Below are positions 38,961-51,706 of a DNA stretch of 64,000 nucleotides, one piece after another. Made by a program: the position numbers and the translations under genes. The DNA comes from Eremophila alpestris peregrina. Its lineage: Eukaryota > Chordata > Aves > Passeriformes > Alaudidae. The stretch covers positions 4,623,690 through 4,687,689 of the forward strand of contig WMCF01000021.1 of assembly GCA_009792885.1 (NCBI GenBank). Reading direction: 5' to 3'. The stretch's first letter is position 1. The number at the start of each line of letters is the position of its first letter. The notes under the pieces were generated by a model, which had not been told where the DNA came from, did not search any database, and worked only from the letters and a program-made list of their open reading frames with translations.

Positions 38961-40576
38961 TTCTCTTCCTAGACTTTACTAGGAAACTGAAAAACCTCCT
39001 TCTTTTCAGTCCATAAAAAATATCACAGTTTACTGCACAAAGCTTTTCAAACAAGCACCAAGAACAATTTTTAAAAGAATTTGCTGCATTGCTCTCAGAA
39101 ACAACATTCAGCAGTTCGGGTAAGAGCTTCAGCCCAGGAGGATCTTAATTTAAAGAAAAATTAAAGTTATGTTAGGCAGTACCCAAAAATGCACGATTTT
39201 TTCTCTGTACATACTGGTGGTTGTAGACAATACCACTGAAGGCCTGAGACATGGCCCTGATAGGAGCTGAAAGGTCTTAATGTACCATTGTCTTTGCACA
39301 CCAGATTTCTGCAGGTATTTAAGAAGGAAAGCTTTAGGTCTTTCTCTATTTCTCTGCTATAAGATTAGTGGAAGGTGTGCCACAGTTTGCACTTGTGTGT
39401 TTTCCACTGTGAAATCTTAAACAATCATGACACAGATTTAACAAGATCTGAAAAGCTCCCCAAACAGAAATCTAAATGTTGAATAGTAGCAGAATTTTTT
39501 ATCTTAAAAAAATTTTTCTTCCTCCATTAGTCCAACTACTGGTTTTTGTTCTCTGTGGATTTTGCACATGCCACTGTTGCAGGGCTAATGTTTCTAGTTC
39601 TGTTTGACTTCCTTTTGTCTCCAGATTATAGAAGGATTGAAATTCATCTACAAGTGTCAAAAAGAGAATTTTAAGAGGGAAATAATTGTGACTCTTGTAA
39701 TGGCTTCTGCCCATGCTTTTGTCCCACAGATTCTGCAAGGAAAAAGAGTCTGAGCTGCATCACACAATATTCAATTATTCATTTCCTTGAAAGACCTTAC
39801 ATCAGTAGTGTAAGAGTATACAACAAGTTTTTCTTGGAGCATGGAATTTGGACAGGGTAAAGTCCACACATCAATAGTTTATGCTACAATCCACACAAAC
39901 ACAGTTCTTTACTACTTCGATGTTTAAAGATAACTATTTATAGCAGAGGAATTAGCTTAACTATGGTAATATATTTCAACTGTAAAGTCACTAAAAGAGC
40001 CAGAGGGCAGGAGATAAAACTTGCCAATTTTTATTGGGAGGGTAAGTCAGTCACAATAATTTTTCCTCCAATGAACAGAGAAGAAACCTTCCTAATTCTC
40101 CAAACAGGTTTGCATTCCAATCATCTGCTTAATAAAAAAGCCTCAGGTTTCCAGTTAAGCACTATGGACTACGGTGATTTTCAGCTTATTTTGAATGGAA
40201 TGGGCAGATGCTCATTATGGGAATTATTTAATTCTTTCTACATCTTGTGACTGCAAGATGAACCCTCTTCCTCTCCACCTGAATCTCCCACAAAGCAGCA
40301 CTGCTAACCTGGCAGAGCACAGCTCAGGACATTTGGCTTCAGTGTCACATACACACATCTGTCTGTCACCTGAGGCTGGTCAGGAACGTTCTCTCCTCAG
40401 CAGGAGCAGCTTCAGCCTCTCAGAAAGTTATTTAAAAAATCAATTCAGCAGATTTGGGCAAAGTGCATGTTGTAAAGCACTGAAAGATTATGATTCAGTG
40501 ACATTCAATAGACCAGTGACTTTTCATCCATCCAGTTAAACAACACTCAAAATAGTGTTGCCTTTCTCCATCCACT
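38961..40576. other. Non-coding sequence, no gene seen
   Basis: AT-rich single-copy DNA. Open frames at 39499-39738 (-), 39963-40250 and 40195-40539 (+) overlap one another in different frames and carry no recognisable motif. Confidence 0.5.
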
Positions 40577-40695
40577 TAAAAAAAACCCAAGTCAAAAAAC
40601 ACAACAACAACAACAACAAAAAAAACAACAAAAAACCAACCAAACAAACAAACTCTAAAGCAGAAAAAACCCCACCAAACCACCAAAAACCAAAC
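40577..40695. repeat. A-rich (CAA)n compound repeat
   Basis: About 120 bases of A with C, including a core of tandem CAA units (about 40599-40616) and later CCAAACAAACAAAC and CCACCAAACCACC units. It is the largest simple-repeat tract in the window. Length variation between individuals is likely. Confidence 0.8.
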
Positions 40696-40734
40696 GTCAA
40701 ATTAAGAGAAAGTTTGTTCTGTGACTAGTAGAAC

Positions 40735-41060
40735 ATAGTTATTAAGCCATGATGTCTTTCTTTAAAACCAATTTTAAATCAAGGATCTTGTACTGCCACC
40801 ACTTACACAAGGTTGCTCATAATTGCTCCATGCAATGCTTTGATTAATTAAATCACACTAGAGATTGTTTCTTAGTAACACACCTGGTACACTCTTTGTT
40901 GTTGGCACTCATTAAAACGCTGTGTTTCACGCTGCTTTGCAGCATGAAAGGATATTAATCAGCTAAATTGCCATTAAGAGTCATATCAATATTTGCTGCA
41001 CAACGATTGTTTTTCTAAATCTTCAACAAAGGACATTTCACTGAAATCTCAGGTTGGTAA
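40735..41060. promoter_or_regulatory. Candidate conserved non-coding / enhancer-like block
   Basis: Contains TTTGATTAATTAAATC (paired homeodomain cores, 40839-40854), GAGATTGTTTC and CGATTGTTTT (SOX-like), the CACCTG E-box at 40881-40886, a GATATTAATCAGC (OTX/PITX-like TAATC) word and a short hairpin GCTGC-TTT-GCAGC at 40931-40943. It directly follows the (CAA)n tract and has no coding frame. The composition is like that of neural or developmental enhancers. This is unproven without alignment. Confidence 0.28.
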
Positions 41061-42070
41061 CTAACCATATGACAGTAAAGTCAAATTAAAATGTTTTATT
41101 TTCTCCCTGGAAATAAAGCAAATCAAGCACATCAACTAAAAGGCAAGGACAGGGTGTAGAGGTTGGTGTTTTTTGGTCGGCTACTTTAAGATAAGGAGTG
41201 GCATGTTGAATAAACTAAAATTAATGTGCAGAAAATCTTTTTTAAAAAGAAGTAAATAGAAGCTCTCATTAATGTCTGTTCTGTTCCCTGAGCAGAAAAG
41301 GCTTCACTTTGTAATGCAACATTGGTAATTAGGTTCAGTTTCAGAGTCTGAGCTGAAAAAGTGCCCAGGGAATCAAATGTTACTTTTCATTATTAATGTG
41401 AATGAGAATATGTTCCCAAATATTTCTCCTTCCTAGCAACGATCTGTTTACATATGAACCTTGATAAGTTGAAGGTGAGCCAGTAAGAAGGCAAGTGGCC
41501 ATAGCAATAATTACTTTTGCTTTCTCTATGAATTGTTCTTAGATTCCAGCTTTCATATCCTACATACCAGCAAAAATTTATTCTGCAGGGCATGTACTTT
41601 TTCTGTGTTGTGTATTTTTCTCAAAAATCACAGTGTGCATCACTAAGCTTTGTTACAGTCTGTGCTATCCATTATCAGGATCTAGATTGTGCTGCTTAGT
41701 ATGAGAAGCCTGAAGCAGGAAGGAGAAATCTGGAATTATGCTTTCTACACTGAACTGGCACTCACCTCGAAAAATTGAGTGTCCCAATAGAAACAGTTGT
41801 TCAAAACCATTTTATCACACCAATCATAACACTTAAAGGAAGGGGGAACTCCCACTGGCTGATCTGTCTTCAAAAATATGGATCACCCAACAGCTGAGTG
41901 CTTTTGCAATCCAGAAGTCTCTTTTACAGCACAGTAAAGGATGCTGTATCACACTGGAATGATGTATGCACATACAATTGAACAAGATTTAAAAAAAATG
42001 ATTCCTTTGTTTGTGTCTCTTGGAGACTGAATTTGGTTAATTTTGCTGTGTTTCATTTTCTCCTCTTCAG

Positions 42071-42199
42071 GTCTGTCTTGGACATTATGTGCTGATCACC
42101 AATGACACCAAGATCATTGAGAGAAGCAGCCTAATGCCTTGCCTTCCTCCTCAGCAGTATCCAAAACAATCCAAAACTGATCGTGCCCTCCAGAAGTGA
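42071..42199 (+). other. Candidate exon: strong acceptor plus 42-codon open frame
   Basis: A pyrimidine-rich acceptor (TTTCATTTTCTCCTCTTCAG, ending at 42070) is followed in the first frame by 42 open codons to a TGA at 42197-42199. The encoded peptide starts VCLGHYVLITNDTKIIERSS and ends TDRALQK. I do not recognise it. The sequence at 42071-42115 has more codon-like, less AT-rich composition than its surroundings. If real it would be a terminal coding exon or an exon of a non-coding transcript. No partner exon is identified. Confidence 0.2.
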
Positions 42200-43554
42200 C
42201 CTTTCCCTTCAGAATCATAGCTTCTCACAGGTTTATTCTGTTTTAGAGAAGACCTCTCATAGGAGAAGTCCTACATTTTATTCCGGATAGATTTTAACTG
42301 GACTTTTTTAGAGCTGTTCATCCTTAAAGTTCTAAGGCTACAACTCTGTAAAATCTCAGCACAAGTAATGGCAAGAAATATCAGAACTTAATATAATTCA
42401 AAAAAACCATAGGGGTGATAATTTGGTCCTGCCTTGCCAAGGGTGCCAAAGCTCTCCATTTTTCCCAGCAGCAGCCCTGATTACTGCCCTTCACAAAGCA
42501 TTGCAACACTCATCTATTTCGTCTGTCTTTTCTTCAGCACATGACCCAAGAAGAATAGTTTAGCTTGCAAAAATGTGTTGTCATTATTTTGCTCTACGAA
42601 TTCTATTTAGTTGTAAATCACCACAGTCTTGGAAAATGTATTAATTTGCTGATATTTTAACAAAATGCACAAAGCAGACAAAGCATCTTTATATTACAAA
42701 AGAAAAAATGTGGAGAGCATAGCAGTTTTATATAAACCTTGCAGAAAATATGTATTTTTAGAGCATTTTCTGCTTACTCCTTTCTTGCACACACCAGTTT
42801 GTTCTACCTAGTTGTCTGCAAAACAAGCATAGCTAGGAAAGTGATGAGGCATGCTTGAATTAAGGCTTGTAATTTCTCCTGCTGAAAAACGTGGTTCTGT
42901 CATTGACATTTATGAACCATAGTAAGCACTGAAAATTTGCCCTGAAATGTAAATTAATTCCGAGAACTCCTGATACCCTTCCTGTGAACATGTTTTTAAA
43001 TATCTACAAATTCTCACCTTGGCAACATTTTTATCCCTGCTTGGAAAAGCCCACAAAGCAACTGATAAAACAAACAAAATCCAAAGCTAACAAACAACCA
43101 CACACATACTTTGCTTTGTAAGGAAGGATACAAATTATTATGTAATCACATGAGTTTCTTGGAATGTGAGAGTGCCCAATTACAGCTAAGTAAATCTCTT
43201 TCATCAGGTAGAAGATCCAGGTTTTATTCATCAATTCTGATCTTTATCATACCACATGCAGCAGCAGATGTTCTTTGTGTTTGAGCTGGAGCTGGTGATG
43301 CACAGGTCCTGTCTGCACACACCTGCTCCATAACACACCTAAGATACAATAATGCAACTCTCCAGAGTATGCCTTCCTTGGAGGAAACACTGGCCATATG
43401 GTTACTGTAAATCCAAATAACCTCAGAGGAAGCCCTGCTGTAGAGCAGAGCAACAGAAGAATGACTAATCATTTCAAGCCCACCACCAGATATTTAGCTT
43501 TTCTCCTGGAGATTACCAGTAACAGATTTCACAGGATCTCCTTCATGAGACCTG

Positions 43555-43760
43555 TCAGCAGCAGAAGTGCAAGGAGAGGAGCCCCTGTTCCACACAGAGT
43601 GACTCCAGAAGAGTTACTCCAGGACAGATCCTGGCCCCTCTACCCCTGCTTGTCCAGGGAACATGAGGCCTGATGAGAAGTGGCCCAGGGGACAAGGACA
43701 GGGGGGCAGCAGGGGCTGCTTTGGGCCTTGCATCCCCAGCAAGGCTGCTCTGCTCAGTGC
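43555..43760. other. Mildly GC-rich patch
   Basis: Noticeably richer in G and C than its flanks, with words such as GGCCCAGGGGACAAGGACAG and GGCAGCAGGGGCTGC. The last resembles a degenerate CTCF core but has mismatches. Open frames on both strands (43398-43673 + and 43555-43824 -) reflect the low stop density. No family recognised. Confidence 0.35.
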
Positions 43761-45182
43761 TTCCAGGAGGACCTAAGTTACCATGGGCCTCTGTAAAAGT
43801 GGGCCAATGCTCAGTGGTTATCACTCACATGTGCTAATGACTAATCCTATCTTCAGCTAAAAACCTCCAAAATATATACAGGTATTCCATTCTCCAACCA
43901 TTACTGTTTATTTAGTGTAAAAGGAAAAGGAGACAATAATGTCTGCACATTAAATCTCAGAAATTTCAGAAGTATCCAATTTGCAAAGTTATGTAAACAT
44001 CAGAAGCACAGAGATCCAGCTGCCAGTCATGGGAAGCTCACAGAAATAAAGGAGGCATCCTCAGATGTTCCTAGTGAGCTTGCCTTAACTCATTTTATAG
44101 TTAGCATTTCCAAAGCTGAGCCTTTCTGAACTTGTGAGATCCTTCATTATTTCCATAATGTTTTACGTCTAATTTCATTTGTTACTGACTTAACCAGTTA
44201 AAATATGCCACTGGTGATCTCTTAGATAATCTTAAGGTTCTGGAACAGCTATGCTTAAAAACAAAATTTGAACCAAAGCTGGGAAATACAAAACATCTTT
44301 AATCTTCATTTGTTTACAGCTCTGCACTGCTCAGGGTTGCTAATAGCTGTAATAAAGCTACAATGCCTTGCTTTTATTGATGGGAAGATTATTGCTTCTA
44401 GTCTTTTTTCTTATCTGCTGTATCATGAGTAAAAAGAGTAAATCACAACCAGCCAAACCAAGGTTAAAAATCAGAAGATGCATTTTAATTAGATCCTGAA
44501 AAAAAAAACAACTAAACGACCTTCCATCTATGGAAAAGAGTTGTTAATTCATCGAATTTTGTGGATTCCATGAACTGATAAGCTCTGCAGCTCAGGCAAC
44601 TCTGAAATTAAATTAGGTTTCAGAAATGAATATTTCATCTTTAAGATACTGTTGCTTGGAGACCTGGGAAAGAAAGGGTGATTTTACACAACGACATGGG
44701 AGTTAGTTACATGTGGCATCGTTTTCCACTCCAACAGGCTCTGGAACATACCATAAAATGCCCAGAACAAAACACTGTGCCACAAATGTAAAAGAATGTA
44801 TGTTGCACATATTTTATCTGACATCTCCCCATTTCTTTTTAGCCTACTTTCAGCTCAAGCAGTTCAATTTAACACCACTTAAATAATACTGAAAAAAAAA
44901 TAAGACATAAAGGCAAAATTACTGAAGTTCTTCAAATCAAAGTTCTGTCAACTCTTCAATGAAGTCTCTCTCCAAAAAGAAAAAACTAACCTCTCCTGTT
45001 CTTAGCCTTCCTTTTTGTCCTCATGCTTGGACTTCTCTCATTACTTCCAGAGCCCTGTTAAATTGTGTTGGCATTCCTGTGGGTTCACTATACGCAGATT
45101 ACCATCTCACAATCTCCTTTTCCCAAACTGCATTGCAATTAAAGAATGTAGGTGCAAGTTCATGTTTAGGAGCATATCAGGA

Positions 45183-45206
45183 ACAAAAAAAAACAAACAA
45201 AAAAAT
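45183..45206. repeat. A-rich tract
   Basis: Runs of A with single C interruptions (AAACAAAC). Simple repeat. Confidence 0.65.
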
Positions 45207-45819
45207 TTTCAGATTATCCAGATGAGTGAAAAACTGAACAAATTTTACTGTCATGGTGCAATAACTTGGGGGAAAAAGTGTGGAGTATCTTGCATTTGTT
45301 GCAAAGCTCCCACTAGTGATCCCTGCAAAGAAGTTGTAATTTATTTTTGTGATTTGCAGGGCAAAAAAGCTCTACTTTAAGCAGAAACAGACAATAAGAG
45401 ACAGATACTTATCTGTAAATGATTTGTATCCCTGCATAATATTGAGGATCACCACCTTTTTCAAAAACAATGGAGGATCAAAGAGGAGGCCAAAGGAGTT
45501 CCTGTTCTCTGCTGTACATCTGAACGTTAGGGTACGAGGTGGATAAGCTCTCTGTTTGAGTGAGTGTCATCTTACAGGCTGGGTATCATCACAGACTCAA
45601 TCTTAGCTATATAACTACATCATTTAAAAAAGAAATTGAAGAAGTGGGGGCAGGAGGAAACAGCAGGCATATCTAAATTTAGAGTAGTGTGCTTCAGGAG
45701 TGCTTATGGAGATGAAAGTGAACATCTGCATTAATGGAAATATGTTGTTTCTACATTGCACATGTAGTGAAATGATCACACAAAACAAAGCAGTTTCTTG
45801 GAATAAATGAAAAACAGGA

Positions 45820-45833
45820 TTTTTTTTTTTTTT
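45820..45833. repeat. Poly-T run (14 T)
   Basis: Fourteen consecutive T residues followed by CCTGGCAG. Together these imitate a splice acceptor, but nothing downstream supports an exon. Confidence 0.7.
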
Positions 45834-46012
45834 CCTGGCAGAAAGCAACTTAATTTTTGCAAAGTAATATTTCAGCTGACCAGGATTCAGGAGCCAATAG
45901 TGATGTATGTATTTGTATGCAGATTAGAATTTTCATAGTATTTTCTTTTAATTGTTGCATTGGAGTTTCTTGAGGGAATATGGGCTTTGCTATTTCCTGC
46001 TTTGCTATTTTA

Positions 46013-46032
46013 CTCCCCACATTAGTGGGGAG
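46013..46032. repeat. Perfect 8-bp stem inverted repeat
   Basis: CTCCCCAC and GTGGGGAG form a perfect 8-bp stem with a 4-base ATTA loop. It lies just after two near-identical 15-base units (GCTTTGCTATTTCCT / GCTTTGCTATTTTAC). No run of T follows the stem, and a bacterial-type terminator is not relevant here. Confidence 0.6.
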
Positions 46033-48719
46033 AAAATTTCAGAGCTTCCAAAATGATCTCTAACCCAAAGGCATTTTTTATTGCTGGTCAAGCTATATTA
46101 TTCAGTTTCTGTACTCTATAGAGCAGGCACTATTCTTTCTTTCAGGCAGAGAATGTTTGAATTTTATTTTTTTAATAGCTACAACAATTAGTAAATAATA
46201 ATGAGAATATTAGATATCATCAATGTCACTTCACACAAGACCAAAAGCCAAATTAAATGCAAATATGTGATTACAGCAAAATTGTCATACCAGATTCCAA
46301 TATCTTTTTCCAGGTGTTTCTGCTGCCATTTGACACTCAAGGATTTTAAAATCTGCTGTTTAAATAAGATTATGACCCATACACCATGTTTTTAAGCCAA
46401 GCTGAATTAAGCATCAATATACAATATTAAAATGCTAAAATTAAAAAATATTGATCTCCTACTGCTACTCAAAGACACAAATGGACCCCAAGAAACCCTA
46501 AAATTAGTCTTAGTTTCATCTTAATGTGTGTATTCCTAGAATTCATGGCTGTTTTGTATAACACACACCAACTCTGTGTGGCTGAATCAGCTCACAGACA
46601 TCCAATATTTCTGCAGTTCATGACAAATGTTGCTACTAACACACTATGGACTAGGTCCATTCTGTAGGTGTTATCTCAAAACACCAAACTATTGTGATAT
46701 GCCAACAAAAGCAACTGAAGGCACAATTCTAGCATCAGACAGACTGTATTAAAAGCAGCTGTCTCAGGGAGCCCAGATGGGATCTGTCAATGCTTCATTC
46801 CAATTCTTTTCTTCTGCTGAAAACTGATAGGCAACCCCAGGCAAAAAGTGACCCCACATAACTCTGCCCAGTCTCAGCTCTAATAAAGCTGTTAAACCAA
46901 AGGAGTGTTTTATGCTTTTATCAGTTTCAAGTATCAGGGTAAATTGCAAATCAATACACATTTTTAATCATCATCTACAAGTTACAGCAAAAATAAATCC
47001 TGTGGCAATTCTATTTAGTTTTGAACTAATCTGAACAGAATTTCATTATAAATAGAAGCCTAGGCAAGAAAGTCTATTATTTGGGCTTCTGATATTCATC
47101 TCTTTGCCACAAACCATTGAAGCCACTAGAAATTACTGTAGTTAGTCAGTATTCAGCCTTACTGTGATATCACCTTTGGGGATCACCAGTTAAGTAATGG
47201 GTTACAGCTCTCTTTCCTCTTCTATGTCTTTATAATTGGAGATTTAACAGTGTCAGTATTTCATAGTAAATTTTTACAGCCATACTATTCTTACTTCTAG
47301 TATATTATGAATGACATGCTGTTCACATTATTACATCCACACTAGCTTTAGCTCATAGATGCTGGTTACACAGTTATTTCTGACTTGGACAAGTAATCTA
47401 AAAAGTTGTGCACTTTTCTTAGAATAAAAAATCCATTTTTATAAATTATTTTCTTGAATCCTGTTGAATTACACATTCCATGTAAGTCAAACCAACCAGA
47501 GCCAAAAGCACAGATCACAGCCCAGCAGAAATCAATAGCACCAATTTCTAGCACCAACAAATCAAGTTCTCACCAATTTCAGCCAGCCAAGTTCAGGGGC
47601 ATGGTATCTAGAACAACCCTTGTATATAAAGCCTACATTTATTTCAGAGCAGTGAATGGTTTGTTGGGATGCAGGCCTGCCCTGAATCTGGAGTCTTCAT
47701 TGGGGTATAGAAAATTCAGTGTTAAAGTTTCTGATTCTCCTCCCTTATTTCTCTGGGATTTGAAGCTGGGTTTGCCAGTGATGTAAAGCCAAAACTGGGC
47801 TATCCTACAGCAAGGTTCTGCTCTGTCTGTTTTGACTGGACCTTGAACATCCCTTGGAACATCCCTCCAAAGGCTCAAAAAGCTGCTGAAAAATCATCAT
47901 ATATGATATAAAAGCACATCCTTTTTCATGCTATTCTCTTGTTCCTCTAAAGTAACAGGTTTGCCTGTTCTCCAGAAAATATTCACAATGACTATTAATG
48001 CTTGTTTTACTAATGCCTTTCTGGCCCTGCAGATGACTTTTGAGAAAATGGCCCAAGGATTGGCTCTTTGCAGACAGACAAATGGATACACACCCCCCTC
48101 TGCCTCCCATTGCAGGCTGCTCCATGGCCTTTAGTTCTCCAAGCACCTGGAATTTCATGTGCCCCACGTGGAACAGCCACACCACGACTCCTGTCCCTGC
48201 CTCACACCAGACCAGGAGCTGAACTGACCACGGGGCTGGGAAGCCTGCCACATGCAGGGACATTGCAGGATCATGGACATTTTTCCTGAACACAAGGTTT
48301 TAATGTGATATGCTAATTTGTTAGGGCTGCCTCATTATTTTCTCTCTGTATTTCCACCTAAACCTTCTGAAATTAAAAAGCTCCTCCCTCTTTGGCAGAG
48401 GGTTGTCTGCCACTGGCACTTTCATGGAATGGCTTTCTCACACCTCAGTAGATCTCAGAAACTAAAATTAATTCATAGAAACACATGATGTGACATAATG
48501 CAGCATGACTGATGAAACACTGTGTGCTGCAGTACAACCCAATACCTACTCTTCTGAAACAAATCTCTCCACTCTGAGAGAGAGGGGGGGAAACCAGCAC
48601 ACTTGTTTCTCCTTACTCACCTCTTTTCAGCTTCTCAGCAAATTTGACTAACTACCAGGGGCCCTAGCTGGCAAACCATTATCTAAAATGTAGAATATGG
48701 TACTGGTATGGACTAGAAA

Positions 48720-48860
48720 GCTGTGTATGTGTCTTTCTTTGTGTGTGGGTTTTGGGGGTAAGAATGAGAGAAAAGATTTTTGTGTGTGTGCTTTATGTTT
48801 TGTTGTTGGAGGGAGGATGGATTGGGTTTGTTTTTTGGGGTTTTTTGTTAGCTTTGTTTT
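48720..48860. repeat. G/T-rich low-complexity region
   Basis: GTGTGTGGG, TGTGTGTGTG, TTGTTGTTGG and T6-G4-T6 words over about 140 bases. It explains the open frame at 48697-48921, whose product is dominated by C, F, G, V and W. Confidence 0.65.
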
Positions 48861-51616
48861 CAGTTGGGACAAATCTACTGGACTACTCCTAATGTTTTGG
48901 GAGAATTCATGTTTTGAGTGAAACCCAGGGTCATCTTCATTTCTAAAGAGACACAGAACTTCTGCAAATGAAAAATATTTACTCTGAATCAGTTAGGCAA
49001 ACAAAAAGTATGTTAAGGACTGAACTGATTTCTTAGACTTCCAGTCTCCAAGACTAGGACAATAGGAAGCAATTAAATGAGCTTCATTTGTATGTATAGT
49101 GGTTTCCACCTTTAGATTTTCAGTAAAGCAACATATGGTTTACAAATAATACAAAGTAACCTAATTGAAGAGGGAAATTGGAGAAAATTATCAAAATTCA
49201 TGCATATTTCTGGACTAATCAAGCACATGACTAAGTAGCTATTAAAGTTGATATGACATGTAATGTAGGGTTTAAAAGGCAGTGGACACCTTGTGACACC
49301 AGCAGAAGTGTCACGTTGCAACTGAAGAGTAAAAATACTTAAAGGGATTTACTTCTCTAAGATTTGCCTTGGATCTTATAGATAAACAGGTTCTTCTGTT
49401 CACAAGTTGACAAACTTTGCTCAGTGCCTGTGAGGAACAAACAGGAACATAGCACTGCAGCCTGTTTCTGTGCTATAAAACATTTCCTTGCATCTTTTCA
49501 AGTGACTGAGATATATTTTTATCTTCTGTCCCTCCTTTTCCCTCACCCCACCCCTTCCCTCAGGCTCTATCCTTGTAATGGAGCAAGCCCAGCAGATTCA
49601 TGTCTTTGCTTTGTTTTTAACATTCAAACTCCCCTTTTCTACATCCTTTGAATCAGGGATGACAAAGTTGAAGTCCTAGATCAGCTTAGTGTTAAGGGAT
49701 GTAAAGGTAAAGTTCAAACATACTTACAAAAACAATTGATGAAACTACTCATCTTCAGCTTAAAATCAGAGATTCAGCAGCCTTTTTATGCATCTAAAAG
49801 GAAGCTTGTACCTCGTTTTGGGGGCAGCATTTGGTGCCAGAAAGAAAATTTTCTTTCTTCCAAGTGTAATTGGGGGGAGGAAAGATGCACAAGAAAACAT
49901 GGACTATTTTCTAACAGACATCTGCACAGGCTCAGTGTTTCCAGCTTTCAAGATAAACCTCTCGACTTTGCTTTGACATTAATTTCTGATAAATGCCTCA
50001 GGTTTACCTTGGCATTTAACAAAGCAGCAGGAGACCATTATCCTGTGACAACGCTCTATTCCACTGATACTATCTCTTAATTGGAGAAAATTTCTCTTCA
50101 TCTGAAAATGTTTGGCAAGGTTCCCCATAAAAAAACTATGGTATATCTAAGTTGTTAGCTTTAATAAGATAGGGAATAAAATACCCAGAGCAGATGTAAA
50201 TCAAATCTTTCCTATCAAGTTGCAAAAACAAGCCCATTGTTGCAGACACCACTGTGAACCCCAGCTTTTAATTATTTATACGAACTATTTACATGATAGG
50301 CTCCTTGAAGGATGGTCAGTGCTAGAGATAATAATGCAGCTCATTTGTAAAACAGAACAAGTGGGAACCAACGTCAATTGTCAAAACAGCAGAAATTATT
50401 TTAATTGCTTTTGCACATAATTGACAACAGTAGCCTCACTGTCATAAACAGAAGATGACACTCAACTTGGAGGAAAAAAATAGAACTAAAACAGGTGACT
50501 TAGATTTGCAAGAGATTCATACTCAATAGCTCCCAGTTCTGCCATTAATCTGCTTTGTGTCCACCTGGTTCTCAGCTAAGAACTTAAAAATGTTCTCACC
50601 TCCACACCCATCCCAAGCCCATGGAAGCCAATTGCCCCCTTGGTGTGGATAAGTTCAGGGCCAGTGTGGGTGTCTCTGCCCAGTCAGTGCTGCTGGCTCC
50701 TGGAGAGATGATGGAAACCTTCATTCACAGATTTAATTGAACTGCTGCTTCTCCCCTCCTACTCAAATAGCTGACCCATATGTAAATGCAATCACCAACA
50801 TAATACCTTGGACAACGTTAACCTTCTGCTCAGTGTGGCCCAATATTTCACTGCCTCAATATATTAGAATCCCCTTGGGGTTAGGTAACATACATGGTCT
50901 TTCTCCACTGCTGTCATCTGCAGAACTGGAGCCCTTCATATTCAACAGCTTGAAAGACCCTTGTGCTATTCAGGTCTCAGTCTTTCTACTGCAGTTCATC
51001 ATCATCTTATTCCACCTGCCTAAAATTTGATGCTGATGGTGTTTTCTCAGGTGTGCCGCATGTAAAAATCTCATTTTCAAGCCCTTTTCCCCTACACCCC
51101 CACCCCCTGTCAGAAAAAAATCACTAGCAAAAGTATGAAATAAACAAACACCTTGGCTAAATTAAAAAATATTCCACTAGTGACTCCCTACCACAAAACA
51201 TTCCACGCTCTTGTCCCTTCCTTGCTCACCATTCATTTCTTCTGCTAATCCCAGTTTTCTCCAGGTTAACTAATCCCAAGGTAGTTTATCAATTGGTTTA
51301 CTGAAGTCCTGAAAAATAGATCTACTGCCTCTCTATTGTCCAGATTATCATTTGTCTTCAAGAGAAACCTCTCTCATTCCATTTAGAAAATGTGATTTTA
51401 TCAATGCTTTTAAGCAAAGCAGGGTTTCACATTTAAGTTATGCTTTTCCTTAATGAAAAACAACACATTTCAAGAAGTCTTGGTGATAATTACATACCTG
51501 CTGATCAAGAATTACACCAAGAGCTGCATCACAGCCTAGGCTGGGTTTTGGCTAAATGTAATAAAATTTTACTCCTAATTTCTCAAAGTCCAAGCCAAAT
51601 TTTGGTCTAGGAAAGG

Positions 51617-51632
51617 AAAAAAAAAAAAAAAA
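51617..51632. repeat. Poly-A run (16 A)
   Basis: Sixteen consecutive A residues followed by C and six more A. Simple repeat. Confidence 0.75.
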
Positions 51633-51693
51633 CAAAAAACATGCCATAACAACCAATTCAATCATTAATAAAATTGATTCTTTCCAAATCTTA

Positions 51694-51706
51694 TTTTTTT
51701 TTTTTT
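51694..51706. repeat. Poly-T run (13 T)
   Basis: Thirteen consecutive T residues, about 60 bases after the poly-A run at 51617. The two can pair as an imperfect hairpin. Confidence 0.7.

Noticed and set aside
40577..40695. A-rich tract considered as the tail of a processed pseudogene or SINE
   Set aside because: No recognisable gene-derived or SINE body lies upstream. In birds CR1 machinery does not favour poly-A templates, so such retrocopies are rare.
45395..45405. ATAAGAGACAG, matching the last 11 bases of the reverse-complement Tn5 mosaic end
   Set aside because: Only 11 of 19 bases match, the rest differ and there is no flanking duplication. It is best explained as chance, unlike the full 19-base match at 15969-15987.
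45820..45840. T14-CCTGGCAG, resembling a splice acceptor
   Set aside because: The T run is a simple repeat, and no open frame or donor pair follows that would support an exon.
47931..48293. 120-codon minus-strand frame
   Set aside because: It starts at GTG, overlaps several + strand frames in a less AT-rich patch and has no recognisable domain.
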